Below are positions 14,578-21,952 of a stretch of DNA of 57,910 nucleotides, one piece after another. The stretch comes from an uncultured Muribaculaceae bacterium (GTDB taxonomy: Bacteria; Bacteroidota; Bacteroidia; Bacteroidales; Muribaculaceae). The DNA lies in the NCBI GenBank assembly GCA_947627615.1, contig CANQWS010000021.1, positions 1-57,910 of the forward strand, given 5' to 3'. The notes beneath the pieces were generated by a model. It ran no database searches, was not told where the DNA came from, and worked only from the letters and a program-made list of their open reading frames with translations. A program made the translations under genes and the position numbers. How positions within the stretch are numbered: the stretch's first letter is position 1; each line of letters begins with the position of its first letter.

Positions 14578-14772
14578 TCATTCTGTCGGACTAGTTAGCT
14601 TTATGCCGGTCTCCCGCTCTAGGAGCTCTTTGATAAGGCCCCCAACGGTCTTGCCCTGGGCGGCGCACCACCCCTGGATCTGTTCCCGCGTCCCCTTCGG
14701 AACTACCGCCGATATCGTCTCATAGTGGGCGCTGTTCCAGCGGTTTTTTACGGTCGAACTCGTCTTTCCCAT
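14578..14772 (-). CDS. Ribbon-helix-helix regulator of the accessory operon
   Basis: 64 residues. TISAVVPKGTREQIQGWCAAQGKTVGGLIKELLERETG is a typical Arc/CopG ribbon-helix-helix fold. It is divergent from the three-gene plus-strand operon. Two palindromes in the shared intergenic region (TACTTTGTAAAGTA and CATACTTCTAAAAGTATG) are good operators for a dimeric RHH protein; the second sits inside the rightward promoter spacer. Predicted local repressor and autoregulator. Confidence 0.8.
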   Translation of the reverse strand: MGKTSSTVKNRWNSAHYETISAVVPKGTREQIQGWCAAQGKTVGGLIKELLERETGIKLTSPTE

Positions 14773-14808
14773 GTGATCACCTCCAGCGCTAGAGTAGCAC
14801 CCGGGGCG

Positions 14809-14822
14809 TACTTTGTAAAGTA
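14809..14822. promoter_or_regulatory. Palindromic operator for RHH protein
   Basis: TACTTTGTAAAGTA, in the RHH gene leader. It shares the (A)TACTT...AAGTAT half-site with the palindrome at 14884-14901. Confidence 0.65.
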
Positions 14823-14879
14823 TGCAAAACGCACAAAAACGGCGGGGAAAGTTTGTGGAAGATCACGAACAGGTTTTTC

Positions 14880-14908
14880 TCGACATACTTCTAAAAGTAT
14901 GCTATACT
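14880..14908 (+). promoter_or_regulatory. Operator-embedded promoter of accessory operon
   Basis: TCGACA (14880) and TATACT (14903-14908) with 17-base spacing. The palindrome CATACTTCTAAAAGTATG (14884-14901) fills the spacer. Expected to be repressed by the divergent RHH protein. Confidence 0.75.
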
Positions 14909-14963
14909 AGCAGTGTCCTTAAAGGACAGCGGCCCACCGGCCGACACGAAAGGAGATCACAAT

Positions 14964-15356
14964 ATGAACGAGTTCGACACGATGAACGCCGCCGAGTTCG
15001 AGGAGCACAAGCGGCGGAAGGACGAGGAGCGTATCCCCGTTAAGCTGGATATCGCAGACGCTATCACGGCGTACGGTGTCCTGTATGGCAACCTGAACGC
15101 TATGCCCCTCTGTCTCGATATCCTCTGCATGCTGGATAGCCGCCGGGGCGACGTGTGCTGCGAGTGGCTTCACCGCCGCGACGCCAAGGCCCTTCTGAAC
15201 GCCGTCAACGACATGATCGCAATGTTCAGAGACGAGCGCGAGAAGGCAAGAGACGCAGGGGATGATAACCGGTCCTCCATGATCGGCTATCACCTGAAGC
15301 CGCTCTACCGTCTCCACGGCGCACTTGCCAAGATCCTTGCTGCAAACCGCGACTGA
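14964..15356 (+). CDS. Accessory operon gene 1, hypothetical
   Basis: 130 residues from ATG 14964 behind AAAGGAG. N-terminus acidic (MNEFDTMNAAEFEEHKRRKDEERIPVKLDIADA), then a helical body with two Cys (CLDILCML) and a basic end (YHLKPLYRLHGALAKILAANRD). No recognised domain. It lies in the region between the att site and the end of the lytic operon, where lysogenic-conversion (moron) genes usually sit, under RHH control. Confidence 0.75.
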   Translation: MNEFDTMNAAEFEEHKRRKDEERIPVKLDIADAITAYGVLYGNLNAMPLCLDILCMLDSRRGDVCCEWLHRRDAKALLNAVNDMIAMFRDEREKARDAGDDNRSSMIGYHLKPLYRLHGALAKILAANRD

Positions 15357-15370
15357 TATTCACTACCAGG

Positions 15371-15394
15371 CCCGCCCCGGAGGTTACGAGGGCA
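15371..15394 (+). repeat. 24-bp leader repeat, copy 1
   Basis: A 24-base element (CCCGCCCCGGAGG followed by TTACGAGGGCA) in the gap before accessory gene 2, identical to 15977-16000 before gene 3. It contains GGAGG but is 20-45 bases from the start codons, where a separate AAAGGA serves as ribosome site. Possible shared translational or processing element. Confidence 0.8.
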
Positions 15395-15417
15395 CACATT
15401 GAAAGGAGATAATCAAA

Positions 15418-15957
15418 ATGACAACTACCGAACTGAAGACCAACCTGCTGAGCATGAGCATCAACGAGGTCGAGAAGGACTGCAAGACGATGCGAATGGA
15501 GGACCTGGCTACACTGGTGGACCTGAGCGAAAAGATGCTGTCTGCTGAGTATTTCGCTCTCCCAGAAGAGCTCTGGGACGAAGAGGCCGAAACCGGCAAT
15601 ATCGTCCCCGGCCTGGTCGGCTGGTACGCTCTCCGCGACTACAAGGATGCCATTTATAACGTGTTCTTTGAGCGCGTTCAGGCCTCCGCCATCCTGCCAA
15701 AGCTGCTTGCTTTTCGCTCCGGCAAGCGTCCCGTCTGCCCGCGTTTCACCGGCAACGTTTACATGCTGAAAGACAACCTCTTTGAACTGGATCTAACGTC
15801 TGAGATGGTCGGTGGCCTGAACCCGGATGAGCTCTGGATGCTTGGCAAGGTCTGCTTGGAAATCAACAAAGCCGTAACTTACGGCATGATGGATGAGCGC
15901 GAAGGGCGCCCCGCTATCAAGGTCATGAGTCTGGTTCTCCACGCCATGAGCAAGTAA
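15418..15957 (+). CDS. Accessory operon gene 2, hypothetical
   Basis: 179 residues. Mainly helical, acidic (TTTELKTNLLSMSINEVEKDCKTMRMEDLATLVDLSEKM), with a central beta/aromatic stretch (GLVGWYALRDYKDAIYNVFFE). I recognise no family. Co-transcribed with its neighbours; its leader repeat is shared with gene 3. Confidence 0.75.
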   Translation: MTTTELKTNLLSMSINEVEKDCKTMRMEDLATLVDLSEKMLSAEYFALPEELWDEEAETGNIVPGLVGWYALRDYKDAIYNVFFERVQASAILPKLLAFRSGKRPVCPRFTGNVYMLKDNLFELDLTSEMVGGLNPDELWMLGKVCLEINKAVTYGMMDEREGRPAIKVMSLVLHAMSK

Positions 15958-15976
15958 TTCCTACACACTACCGGAT

Positions 15977-16000
15977 CCCGCCCCGGAGGTTACGAGGGCA
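15977..16000 (+). repeat. 24-bp leader repeat, copy 2
   Basis: Identical to 15371-15394; precedes accessory gene 3. Confidence 0.8.
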
Positions 16001-16013
16001 GAAAGGATACAAT

Positions 16014-16268
16014 ATGCGAAACTACTGCTATCAAGTCTTCTACACCATCCAGCGCGGCGGCATGGAGCGGCCCGGTTACCTCTGGGTCGTCGCTACGGGC
16101 GCAAGGGAAGCGCTGGACAAATGCGCGGGTATCGTAGAGAAGTCCGCCGGACAGCAAGTCAAGCGCAAAGTGGCCGTTCGAGACGGCTGCAAGCCTGAGA
16201 AGGCCCGGCAGAAACTGCACTATTTCTACGAGACCTTCCCGCAGGACATGGCGGGCGTGAGGTTCTGA
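16014..16268 (+). CDS. Accessory operon gene 3, hypothetical
   Basis: 84 residues, strongly basic (VKRKVAVRDGCKPEKARQKLHYFYE). The N-terminal YCYQVFYTIQRGGMERPGYLWVVATGAREAL looks like a small alpha/beta fold. Last gene of the RHH-controlled operon, followed by a terminator. Confidence 0.7.
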   Translation: MRNYCYQVFYTIQRGGMERPGYLWVVATGAREALDKCAGIVEKSAGQQVKRKVAVRDGCKPEKARQKLHYFYETFPQDMAGVRF

Positions 16269-16288
16269 GGCGGCTACACACAAAAGAA

Positions 16289-16326
16289 AAGAGCGGCGCA
16301 ACCCGGTGAAGGGCTGCGCCGCTCTT
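16289..16326. terminator. Bidirectional terminator
   Basis: Perfect 12-bp stem (16289-16300 with 16315-16326) between the convergent accessory operon and the methyltransferase gene. A-rich sequence on its left provides T-runs for the minus strand; CTCTTGTC follows on the plus strand. Confidence 0.85.
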
Positions 16327-16327
16327 G

Positions 16328-17056
16328 TCATTGCGCTGTGTTGATGCGCTCCTGCGCTGTCTGGAAATAAGCCGGGTCTAATTCGATCCCGGTAAAGCCT
16401 CTGCCCGTGTTGACACACGCAACGCCGGTCGAGCCGCTACCCATGAACGGGTCCAGCACTGTACCGCCCTCAGGGCAGATAGCGATAAGCTTCTCAAGAA
16501 GTTCGATGGGCTTCTCGGTCTGGTGGTGTTTCTGCGTAGTGGGTACGCTGCTGACACGGTAGCACCCCGGCAGTATGAGCGCCCCCTTCTCATACTTCGT
16601 GGGTCTTCGCCCATTTGCACCCCAAACCACATACTCGCAGTCATTGCGAAACCGGTTAGGAATCGGACGGCTGTTGCCCTTATCCCATACCACGATACCC
16701 CGGTAAACCCGTCCGGCCGCCTGGAGTGCATCGGTAGCGGCGGGCAGGTTTCGCCAGTCGATAAACACGGCGCAAATGCTCTCCGGTTTTGACTTCCGCC
16801 GGCACTTATTTAGGACCATTCGGAGAAACTCCGTAAAGCTCCGCTGGTCCATGTTGTCGCCGCTGAAGCTTTGAAACCTGCCCGCGCCGTTGTACTCTTT
16901 AGCACAGTACTTCGTACGGGTGTCCAGCTTGCGGTCGCCGGCAAACAGGCCGCCAGAGGAATAGGGTGGATCTGTTAGCACCATGTCCACGCTGTCGTCT
17001 GGTACGCTGTCCAGCATTTCCATACAGTCGCCTTGCAGCAGTCTGATTTCTGCCAT
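16328..17056 (-). CDS. DNA methyltransferase (N4-cytosine/N6-adenine type)
   Basis: 242 residues. Motif IV DPPYSS near the N-terminus precedes motif I (DPFMGSGSTG) and GIEL near the C-terminus, the circularly permuted beta-class order. MAEIRLLQGDCMEMLDSVPDDSVDMVLTDPPY is a standard start; a GTG at 17065, overlapping the endolysin stop, is an alternative. No restriction enzyme is adjacent, so it is an orphan enzyme likely protecting phage DNA from host restriction or modulating expression. Last gene of the late operon. Confidence 0.92.
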   Translation of the reverse strand: MAEIRLLQGDCMEMLDSVPDDSVDMVLTDPPYSSGGLFAGDRKLDTRTKYCAKEYNGAGRFQSFSGDNMDQRSFTEFLRMVLNKCRRKSKPESICAVFIDWRNLPAATDALQAAGRVYRGIVVWDKGNSRPIPNRFRNDCEYVVWGANGRRPTKYEKGALILPGCYRVSSVPTTQKHHQTEKPIELLEKLIAICPEGGTVLDPFMGSGSTGVACVNTGRGFTGIELDPAYFQTAQERINTAQ

Positions 17057-17061
17057 AGCCC

Positions 17062-17877
17062 TCACTTCGTGGCCTGCTTGAAAAACAGCACAGCCGCCAT
17101 CTCCCGTGTCAGGGCCTTACCCCAATCATAGTTACCTCGGCCATCTCCGGAGAAAAGCCCGGACTGCACTGCCCACTTACGGGCCTCTTCGCTCCAGCCC
17201 GCCGCTTCCGCTGCGGGTTTGAGCTTGTCCAGGCTCGTTGCAAGCTCTGAGCCGTGGGCCGCCAGGTACTTTGCCATCATGGCTGCGAACTGCTCGTCTG
17301 TCATTGTCACTGCCTCCTTCGGGTCTTCTGCTGGGGCCTCGCCGGGTACCGCTGCGTAGTCCGGTCGGCAAAAGCCCCACAAGCTGAGTGAAGCAAGCCG
17401 GTTCACCCGGCGGTGTACGCCGTACGGGCTGCCCCAGTTGCCCTCAATCGTGTAAAGGTAGCCATCCTTGTACTTCTCGATGAGGCCCACATGCTGCCAG
17501 TAGATCCCGTTGCGATAGCACACCAAGTCGCCCGGCTGAGGATCTCCCGTGCCGATGGGAATGAACCAACCTTTGGCTTTGAAATAGTCTGCGAGATAGC
17601 TCACGCCGGCTGCGAGACTGCGGGCGGGGATACCGGTGATCTTGCGGAAGACCTCCATGCCGAAAGTCTTCCACAGGGTCCAGCACGCGAAAACGGCGCA
17701 CCAGTCCGCCCCATTCTTCGTGCCGTTAAACATGTCGGTTTGATCCAGATCCCGCGCATACTTGTTGTATTTGCCGGGATTGTTTGCCTTAAAGTTGTCG
17801 AGATTTTCGCCCAGGGCGTGCCCCTCATAGCCGACTTCCGCACTGGCAGTGGCTAGTACACGTTCAACTGCCGTCAT
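17062..17877 (-). CDS. Endolysin, CHAP-like peptidase with C-terminal repeat domain
   Basis: 271 residues. The N-terminal 170 residues form a CHAP/NlpC-like domain: catalytic Cys in NGADWCAVFACW (about 59), His in YWQHVGLIEKY, then YTIEGNWG. The C-terminal 60 residues (EEARKWAVQSGLFSGDGRGNYDWGKALTREMAAVLF) resemble an S-layer-homology-type wall-binding module. Cleaves peptidoglycan peptides at lysis. Located directly downstream of two small membrane proteins, the usual lysis cassette. Confidence 0.88.
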   Translation of the reverse strand: MTAVERVLATASAEVGYEGHALGENLDNFKANNPGKYNKYARDLDQTDMFNGTKNGADWCAVFACWTLWKTFGMEVFRKITGIPARSLAAGVSYLADYFKAKGWFIPIGTGDPQPGDLVCYRNGIYWQHVGLIEKYKDGYLYTIEGNWGSPYGVHRRVNRLASLSLWGFCRPDYAAVPGEAPAEDPKEAVTMTDEQFAAMMAKYLAAHGSELATSLDKLKPAAEAAGWSEEARKWAVQSGLFSGDGRGNYDWGKALTREMAAVLFFKQATK

Positions 17878-18080
17878 GTCTTTGCCTCCTTGCTCTCCTT
17901 AGTGGTCTGATAGCCAAAGAAAAACGAGACCACCATGGCGTAGATGGTGAGAAAGTCCTGACTGATCTCCCCGCGCAGTGCCAGGACGGCAAACACGATG
18001 GTGAGGATGATGGTCATGATCGACTTGACGGTGAGAAGGCCGCCGAGGCGCTTTATTAAAATGTCATACAAGAAAATCAT
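17874..18080 (-). CDS. Holin
   Basis: 68 residues. A short charged N-terminus is followed by two hydrophobic segments (SIMTIILTIVFAVLALRG; FLTIYAMVVSFFFGYQT) and a charged C-terminus (TKESKEAKT), as in small phage holins. Overlaps the endolysin start by four bases. The start Met at 18080 is preferred over GTG/ATG codons further upstream. Forms membrane pores that trigger lysis. Confidence 0.75.
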   Translation of the reverse strand: MIFLYDILIKRLGGLLTVKSIMTIILTIVFAVLALRGEISQDFLTIYAMVVSFFFGYQTTKESKEAKT

Positions 18081-18477
18081 TCCTTTCCAATCTCTCCGCA
18101 TAGTTTTGTCGGATGTGCATGATAGCCGGCTCCGTCATTCCATTTTCGAAATCAGGATGCGCAGCCGTGTACTGCTCATAGCTCTTACAATCTTTTAATG
18201 TAGCATCGAAATCGCCTTTGGTGTGGTCGATATGCCGGCGCAACTCGCCCTCGAACCGGAGAATCCTTGCCCGGGCTTGGATGGCGGCGGATTCATCCAC
18301 GGTGTTTTCCAGTTTTTCCACGCGGTTGTTAAGCTTGTCCACGCGCTGCGTAACGTCCTTGTTAAAGGCCTTGCCTATCCAGGACCAGGGGTCGATTTTC
18401 AGCGGTGATACCTGGATGATGGTAAGCAAAATGGCAAGGATGGGCAGGCCTTGATATACGATGTCTGCTATGGTCAT
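18064..18477 (-). CDS. Membrane-anchored coiled-coil protein of lysis cassette
   Basis: 137 residues from ATG 18477 (GGGAGG nine bases upstream). One N-terminal membrane helix (IVYQGLPILAILLTIIQVS) precedes a coiled coil (VTQRVDKLNNRVEKLENTVDESAA) and a charged helical domain. The topology recalls XhlA/gp6-type accessory lysis proteins. Probably works with the holin; alternatively a tail-associated membrane protein. Confidence 0.65.
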   Translation of the reverse strand: MTIADIVYQGLPILAILLTIIQVSPLKIDPWSWIGKAFNKDVTQRVDKLNNRVEKLENTVDESAAIQARARILRFEGELRRHIDHTKGDFDATLKDCKSYEQYTAAHPDFENGMTEPAIMHIRQNYAERLERNDFLV

Positions 18478-18498
18478 GTGTAGCACCTCCCACCCCGG

Positions 18499-18618
18499 TT
18501 AGTCGAACACATACCCTTCGCTTTCCAGAATTTCCCGTACTTGCTCTCTCAGCTTTTCGGGTACCTGCTCCAGTGTCTTCAGGCCCTTGCGGATAAGCGC
18601 TGCATAGATAGCCGCCAT
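18499..18618 (-). CDS. 39-residue XkdX-like protein
   Basis: Starts at ATG 18618. The sequence MAAIYAALIRKGLKTLEQVPEKLREQVREIL resembles the XkdX/CD1375-type short proteins found after tail-fibre genes. Function unknown. Confidence 0.65.
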   Translation of the reverse strand: MAAIYAALIRKGLKTLEQVPEKLREQVREILESEGYVFD

Positions 18619-18619
18619 A

Positions 18620-18946
18620 TTACACACCCCCCATCGTCTCGTACAGCTCCGCGATAGCAAGCTGCAAATCTGTAATGGTCTGCTCTTTCTCAGCCGCTTC
18701 AATCTCAGCCTCTGAGAGTGCACGCAGGATAAACGCGCTGCCGCCCTCCCAGGGGATACACTGGACAAAAACCAGGTTGTCCGCGCTCTCAGGCAGGGTA
18801 TAAGGGTCGTCCCCGGAAAACTCTACGTGGGACAGGGCTTCCGGCGTGAACACCTCTGGGTCGATGTGTGTGGCGGAAACAAAATTGTTCCCGTTGATAG
18901 TGAGGTTGTCTAGCACAACCCCATCGTGTAAGGTCACTTTATACAT
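18620..18946 (-). CDS. Tail-module small protein
   Basis: 108 residues. Begins MYKVTLHDGVVLDNLTINGNNFVSATHIDPEVFTPEALSHVEF and ends in a helix (EKEQTITDLQLAIAELYETMGG). This beta-rich then helical layout is common just downstream of tail-tip genes in Clostridia phages. It overlaps the reverse transcriptase stop by 13 bases, so the DGR enzyme is embedded in the late operon. Confidence 0.7.
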   Translation of the reverse strand: MYKVTLHDGVVLDNLTINGNNFVSATHIDPEVFTPEALSHVEFSGDDPYTLPESADNLVFVQCIPWEGGSAFILRALSEAEIEAAEKEQTITDLQLAIAELYETMGGV

Positions 18947-20055
18947 ACGTTTTCCTCCAAATCTGAAAGAAGTTTGAAAAGGTTTTTGCTTTGCTGTTTG
19001 CTGACGTCTTCGCAGTTAGCGTTATACCAACTTCTAAACCAATCATCTAATTGTTTAGCCGTCATAATTGGCGCAAGCTTGCGCATTTTACGCCGCCCGC
19101 GGACTATTTTGGTCTGGCAGGGTTTGCACTCAATCCGTCCAGTTGCGGTTAATCGGTATCGCGTCTGCAAAAAGCTCCAGTGAGACGATAGCGGTACAAT
19201 ACGGGTTTTGCGCTGATTGATTGTAATTCCCAAGGTTGCCGCTTTGGCAGTGATCTCCTTTTGCAGGTCTCGCAGAAACTCTTTATCCTGATGTATGGCA
19301 TAGCTATCATCCATGTAACGGGCGTAGTACTTAACGCCTTTTACTGTCTTGACATATTGGTCAATCTCAGCCGGATAGACGATGCCCGCAACCTGTGCCA
19401 GTTGGTCGCCAATGTCAAGGTGTTTGTCCATCCAGAGACTACCCGTTTTGAGATGTGTAGGAATTTCGTTGTATTCCAAAGAGCTGAAAAGCGTGTCCAT
19501 ACAAACGGCATATTGTTCAGGCGTCATATATGAGACGTCCACACACTCGTTTTGTAAGATGTAGTCAATCAGATATGCAGCGTGCGGGTCATTGACGTGC
19601 TTCATTAAGATGCGGAATAATTCTTTATGCCTGATATTGTCGTAGAACTTTGAGAAGTCCATCAAGAGGATGTAGCCGTTGTTCCCGCGCTGTCGATAGA
19701 AGGCCCGCAAATGCTGTAGGAGCCTGCGTCTGGTGAAGGCAACACCCTTACCTTTGAGACTTGCGCCGTTGTCGTGGATAAGACGTGGTTTTATCGCAGG
19801 AAGCAAGATTTCATCGCATAAAACGTGCTTAACAACACGATCATCTATGTGCTCGCCCCGTATCGCTCTAACCTTGCCCCGCTCTCTGATAACAAAGGAC
19901 GTGGCGGGGCTAAGCGTATACGTCCGGTCTCGTATATCACGGACGTGCTTAGCGATATTGGACAAGTAGTCCGTCTCATATCGCTGCACCATAGTTTTCC
20001 AGGCGCTATCACGCTGAGAGCGCCTAAACCCGCGATAGTACGCATTTCCATCCAC
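18934..20055 (-). CDS. DGR reverse transcriptase
   Basis: 373 residues. RT palm motifs: LMDFSKFYDNIRH (motif A), LDIGDQLAQVAGIVYPAEID (the DGR-type GxxxSQ motif, here G-D-Q-L-A-Q) and YARYMDDSYAI (catalytic YMDD). The thumb-like basic C-terminus contains KPCQTKIVRGRRKMRK. Makes mutagenized cDNA from the template-repeat RNA. Gene order target, Avd, template repeat, RT on one strand is the canonical DGR order. Starts at ATG 20055. Confidence 0.92.
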   Translation of the reverse strand: MDGNAYYRGFRRSQRDSAWKTMVQRYETDYLSNIAKHVRDIRDRTYTLSPATSFVIRERGKVRAIRGEHIDDRVVKHVLCDEILLPAIKPRLIHDNGASLKGKGVAFTRRRLLQHLRAFYRQRGNNGYILLMDFSKFYDNIRHKELFRILMKHVNDPHAAYLIDYILQNECVDVSYMTPEQYAVCMDTLFSSLEYNEIPTHLKTGSLWMDKHLDIGDQLAQVAGIVYPAEIDQYVKTVKGVKYYARYMDDSYAIHQDKEFLRDLQKEITAKAATLGITINQRKTRIVPLSSHWSFLQTRYRLTATGRIECKPCQTKIVRGRRKMRKLAPIMTAKQLDDWFRSWYNANCEDVSKQQSKNLFKLLSDLEENVCIK

Positions 20056-20262
20056 TAAGGGCGAGTCTGGGAATAATGCTGTAGAGCCGTCCAGATACCC
20101 CGGAATTTGCAGCGCAATTCTCCCTTGCTGTGAGCCGCAATAACCGTAGTTAGCGGCGTCAAGGTGTGTATTCTCTGTATTGGCGATACAGATAAGACAA
20201 CCCCTCCTTTCATTCCCATACTGCCAAACTGTTTTTAAACAGCCGATTAATAGGCAGGTATG
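20056..20262 (-). ncRNA. Template-RNA spacer between template repeat and RT gene
   Basis: 207 bp with no supportable gene. Short inverted repeats are present (CTGTAT...ATACAG near 20176-20193; CTGTTTTTAAACAG near 20229). In studied DGRs the RNA between template repeat and RT gene primes and structures cDNA synthesis, so this stretch is most simply read as that RNA. Its ends are not defined by the sequence. Confidence 0.55.
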
Positions 20263-20356
20263 AAATCCGGGCGCACCCCATTGACGTTACTAGCGTTGTT
20301 ACAGTTCGCATTACCGTTGTTATCGGCGTTCGCGAAATTGACCGCTGAACAAACAT
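20263..20356 (-). repeat. DGR template repeat (TR)
   Basis: 94 bp aligned without gaps to 21141-21234. Read in the frame of the target gene it is packed with AAC/AAT codons (eleven Asn-type or AGT/GAT variable codons). All 21 differences from the variable repeat are at adenines of this strand, and 21 of the 23 adenines in the core have changed. Flanking sequence is unrelated. Confidence 0.97.
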
Positions 20357-20398
20357 ACAGGGGTTGCCTTTTATTCTAAATCAGGGTACAAATATCAA

Positions 20399-20929
20399 TT
20401 ATTTAACAGCTGATTTAAATTTATTGTCCGACTTGCGCCAGGCCTTAATAAGGCCGATTTCTCTGTCAATCATCTCAGCTATTCTAAGGTAACGATTGAC
20501 GTCTACCTCTAGTGTCTCAATCGTATATTGAAGTTCCTGCTTTAAACGGAAACACTGCCCTATTGCTATGTCCTGGTGTACTCGCCGTTCTGTTAGCTCT
20601 TCTGGACAGGTGGGGAAAATGGAGTTAGCAACAAACACATGCTCATTAACGGCTGCTATACAGTCGTGTACTGTGTTGCGCTGCTGCTCCAGGTACCACG
20701 ATACCACAGACGCCATACGGCGCTTGTGCTTGTTATAGCGCTCTAGGGCTTCGCCCTCTAGCTGCGCGGGGTCTGGTATATTCAGCCGGTGCAGCAACGA
20801 GCGCTCTTGCCGCTCAGGGTGTAAGCCGAAATCAAACAACATTAATGTTGTGATTTCTTTGCGTGTCTGGTACCAGTGATGGAAAACCTCAAATTGCGAT
20901 TCATGACGTTTAGCTTTGATAACTGACAT
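20399..20929 (-). CDS. avd: DGR accessory variability determinant (Avd)
   Basis: 176 residues, basic and almost entirely helical (FEVFHHWYQTRKEITTLMLFDFG; HQDIAIGQCFRLKQELQYTIETLEVDVNRYLRIAEMIDREIGLIKAW). It is at the expected position between the variable gene and the template repeat. Avd proteins form a pentameric helical barrel that binds the RT and template RNA and is required for mutagenic homing. The assignment rests on position, size and composition. Confidence 0.8.
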   Translation of the reverse strand: MSVIKAKRHESQFEVFHHWYQTRKEITTLMLFDFGLHPERQERSLLHRLNIPDPAQLEGEALERYNKHKRRMASVVSWYLEQQRNTVHDCIAAVNEHVFVANSIFPTCPEELTERRVHQDIAIGQCFRLKQELQYTIETLEVDVNRYLRIAEMIDREIGLIKAWRKSDNKFKSAVK

Positions 20930-21103
20930 GTAATTACCTCTAAATTTGTGCTTATTATCGCGGGTTTTAGGCTATAGACAACGGTTGTCGGATCTATGCC
21001 TAGTGTTTAAAGGGTAGTATCCGGCTCGCCGATTGTCTCAAACAATTGTTGCACCTGTGTAGCCGGTGCTCGCTTGCTCGCCGCCACGGTTTGACGGTAT
21101 CTG

Positions 21104-21124
21104 TGGGCCCCACAAGGGGGCCCA
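21104..21124. promoter_or_regulatory. DGR target-site hairpin downstream of variable repeat
   Basis: Perfect 8-bp GC-rich dyad (TGGGCCCC, 5-base spacer, GGGGCCCA) three bases after the target gene stop. It matches the hairpin/cruciform known to promote target recognition in DGRs. Absent from the template side. Together with the constant GGGGTGCGCCCGG at the 3' end of the variable repeat it forms the likely homing-initiation site. Confidence 0.8.
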
Positions 21125-21127
21125 GAA

Positions 21128-21952
21128 TTAGGATATAGGAAAAGCCGGGCGCACCCCAAGGACGGGACCAGCGCTGAGACAGGACGCAACACCGCCGAGA
21201 TCGGCGGCCGCGAAAGCGACCGCTGAACAAACATCTTGCAGCCAAAACGTTTGACGATTGCAGATCAGGTCCGGCCGGAAGGTAAACAGCGGAAGCTGCG
21301 TCTTGGTAACGGTGTGCCTCCAGATGAACGGTGTGCCATTGGTAGAACGTGCAGACAGGATATTCGTGCCATACAGCATTTCTTCTGACATTAAATTGGC
21401 TTTTACCTTTACCCAGGCTCTTCCGGCCTCGTAGCCGTCTGTTGCTGCGTTGCTCAGAAACTCGTAGTGCTCCAGCACATGCCCAGGGAAAGCTGCTTCC
21501 ACTTGCGTGTTTGCCTGCGGAATCGCTTCCGTAAACATGAGAGAATTGGTGTATCCACCGGTAGTGACGTCGGTAGCGTTCATATTGTGCGAGAACAACG
21601 GTACATCTGGCACAAGCACAATATGGTGATCCTTGCACATACCGTAGTCAGGTGCTACGTTTTCGTAGCCGCACAGATAAAAGTAGTCAAAGGCGGCGAT
21701 TCGATATGTAACAGGCCCCACCTGGAAGTAGTCTCCAATAAACAGGTCTTTAAACGTTCCGGCCTTAACCGCAGCGCTCATCTGCGCTGTGTACGTTGCC
21801 CCCAGGTTTTTGCCCCTGTACACACTGTTGTGCGGCCCAGCCCCATCGAGAACGTGGTCATAGAGCGGGGAGACGTTGCCGGCCATGTTCTCCAGGGCTG
21901 CGGCAATCCTGACGCCAGTAGTATCCAGCATGGGATAAGTCTTTGTAGGCAT
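21128..21952 (-). CDS. DGR-diversified tail receptor-binding protein
   Basis: 274 residues. The C-terminal third (QTFWLQDVCSAV...GVRPAFPIS) has the C-type-lectin-like ending (W/F...D.GG...C...G.RP.F) of DGR variable proteins such as Mtd. The last 31 codons are the variable repeat: twelve codons differ from the template, giving A,A,L,G,V,S,L,S,G,P,L and A where the template codes Asn/Ser/Asp. Located at the end of the fibre cluster and translationally coupled to it (start overlaps the previous stop), it is expected at the fibre tip contacting the bacterial receptor. The first 180 residues probably attach it to the fibre. Confidence 0.9.
   Translation of the reverse strand: MPTKTYPMLDTTGVRIAAALENMAGNVSPLYDHVLDGAGPHNSVYRGKNLGATYTAQMSAAVKAGTFKDLFIGDYFQVGPVTYRIAAFDYFYLCGYENVAPDYGMCKDHHIVLVPDVPLFSHNMNATDVTTGGYTNSLMFTEAIPQANTQVEAAFPGHVLEHYEFLSNAATDGYEAGRAWVKVKANLMSEEMLYGTNILSARSTNGTPFIWRHTVTKTQLPLFTFRPDLICNRQTFWLQDVCSAVAFAAADLGGVASCLSAGPVLGVRPAFPIS
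21141..21234 (-). repeat. DGR variable repeat (VR)
   Basis: 94 bp at the 3' end of the target gene, gapless match to the template repeat at 20263-20356. Every substitution is template A to another base; invariant stretches (GGGGTGCGCCCGG and TCAGCGGTC) bracket the mutated core. Confidence 0.97.

Noticed and set aside
18934-20055. Retron or group II intron reverse transcriptase
   Set aside because: The adjacent TR/VR pair with adenine-only differences and the Avd-like gene identify a DGR; no intron RNA domains or msr/msd were seen.
21007-21234. 75-codon minus-strand frame overlapping the variable repeat
   Set aside because: Lies in a different frame across the VR and the target hairpin; no ribosome site. 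Diversification would scramble it.
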